From Bacillota bacterium (GTDB lineage Bacteria > Bacillota_C > Negativicutes > CTSoil-072): a stretch of DNA of 5,156 nt. Below the pieces are notes generated by a model. It was not told the origin of the DNA. It did not search any database and worked only from the letters and a program-made list of their open reading frames with translations. The stretch lies in NCBI GenBank assembly GCA_017861495.1, contig JAGFXW010000184.1, positions 1 through 5,156 of the forward strand. The letters are read 5' to 3'. Positions 5,087 to 5,156 of the stretch are shown here, piece by piece. The translations under genes were made by a program, and so were the position numbers. Each line of letters opens with the position of its first letter. The first letter of the stretch is position 1.

Positions 5087-5156
5087 ATGAAGAAAGTATT
5101 AGTCACAGCGTTAGTATGTATCTTTCTGATGGGTCTGGCCGGCGTTGCCATGGCTG
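5087..5156 (+). CDS. Exported protein, N-terminal signal peptide only (3' end outside window); probable SLH porin
   Basis: Only 23 residues are visible: MKK, a hydrophobic core (VLVTALVCIFLMGLAGV) and a terminal AMA that fits a signal peptidase I site at the window edge. This shows an exported protein and nothing more. That it is another SLH-domain porin or envelope protein is inferred from the shared leader element, found elsewhere in this window only before the SLH porin, and from the habit of Negativicutes of carrying several OmpM-like genes close together. Expression probably depends on sigma-54. Confidence 0.75.
   Translation, partial: MKKVLVTALVCIFLMGLAGVAMA

Overview
The window looks like chromosomal DNA from a diderm Firmicute of the class Negativicutes (Sporomusa/Pelosinus-like). 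The main evidence is a porin that joins a signal peptide, one N-terminal S-layer homology (SLH) domain, a short coiled coil and a beta-barrel ending in phenylalanine. This OmpM-type design is characteristic of Negativicutes, whose outer membrane is tethered to peptidoglycan by SLH domains. Strong AGGAGG-type ribosome binding sites and moderate G+C fit this. The assignment is an inference from protein architecture, not from a marker gene.

Layout, all genes on the + strand: (1) positions 1-667, the 3' two thirds of a 3-hydroxyacyl-CoA dehydrogenase gene, cut by the window edge. (2) 668-1146, a non-coding stretch with a degenerate sigma-54-like element, a Fur-box-like 7-1-7 palindrome and a conserved leader element (915-1074). 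(3) 1147-2457, the SLH porin. (4) 2458-2589, a short gap containing a long imperfect hairpin. (5) 2590-4257, a secreted protein made of twelve propeller-type repeats, followed by a rho-independent terminator (4315-4367). (6) 4258-5086, an 829-base non-coding stretch with a large imperfect inverted repeat, two well-formed sigma-54 promoters and a second copy of the leader element (4872-5040). (7) 5087-5156, the signal peptide of another exported protein, cut by the window edge.

The most notable signal is the pair of related leader elements, about 160-170 bases each, upstream of two separate envelope-protein genes. Their differences keep an extended bulged helix, including an A-T pair inserted on both strands, and open reading is not conserved between them. 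This suggests a structured cis-acting RNA, possibly with a pseudoknot, that controls envelope or porin genes. I do not recognise it as a known riboswitch class. The second copy lies downstream of sigma-54 promoters, which suggests that related genes with the same leader are under different transcriptional control, perhaps for switching between outer-membrane proteins.

The porin and the propeller protein are both exported and lie 132 bases apart with only a non-terminator-like hairpin between them, so they may be co-transcribed with uneven expression. The dehydrogenase is metabolic and probably unrelated to the envelope genes.
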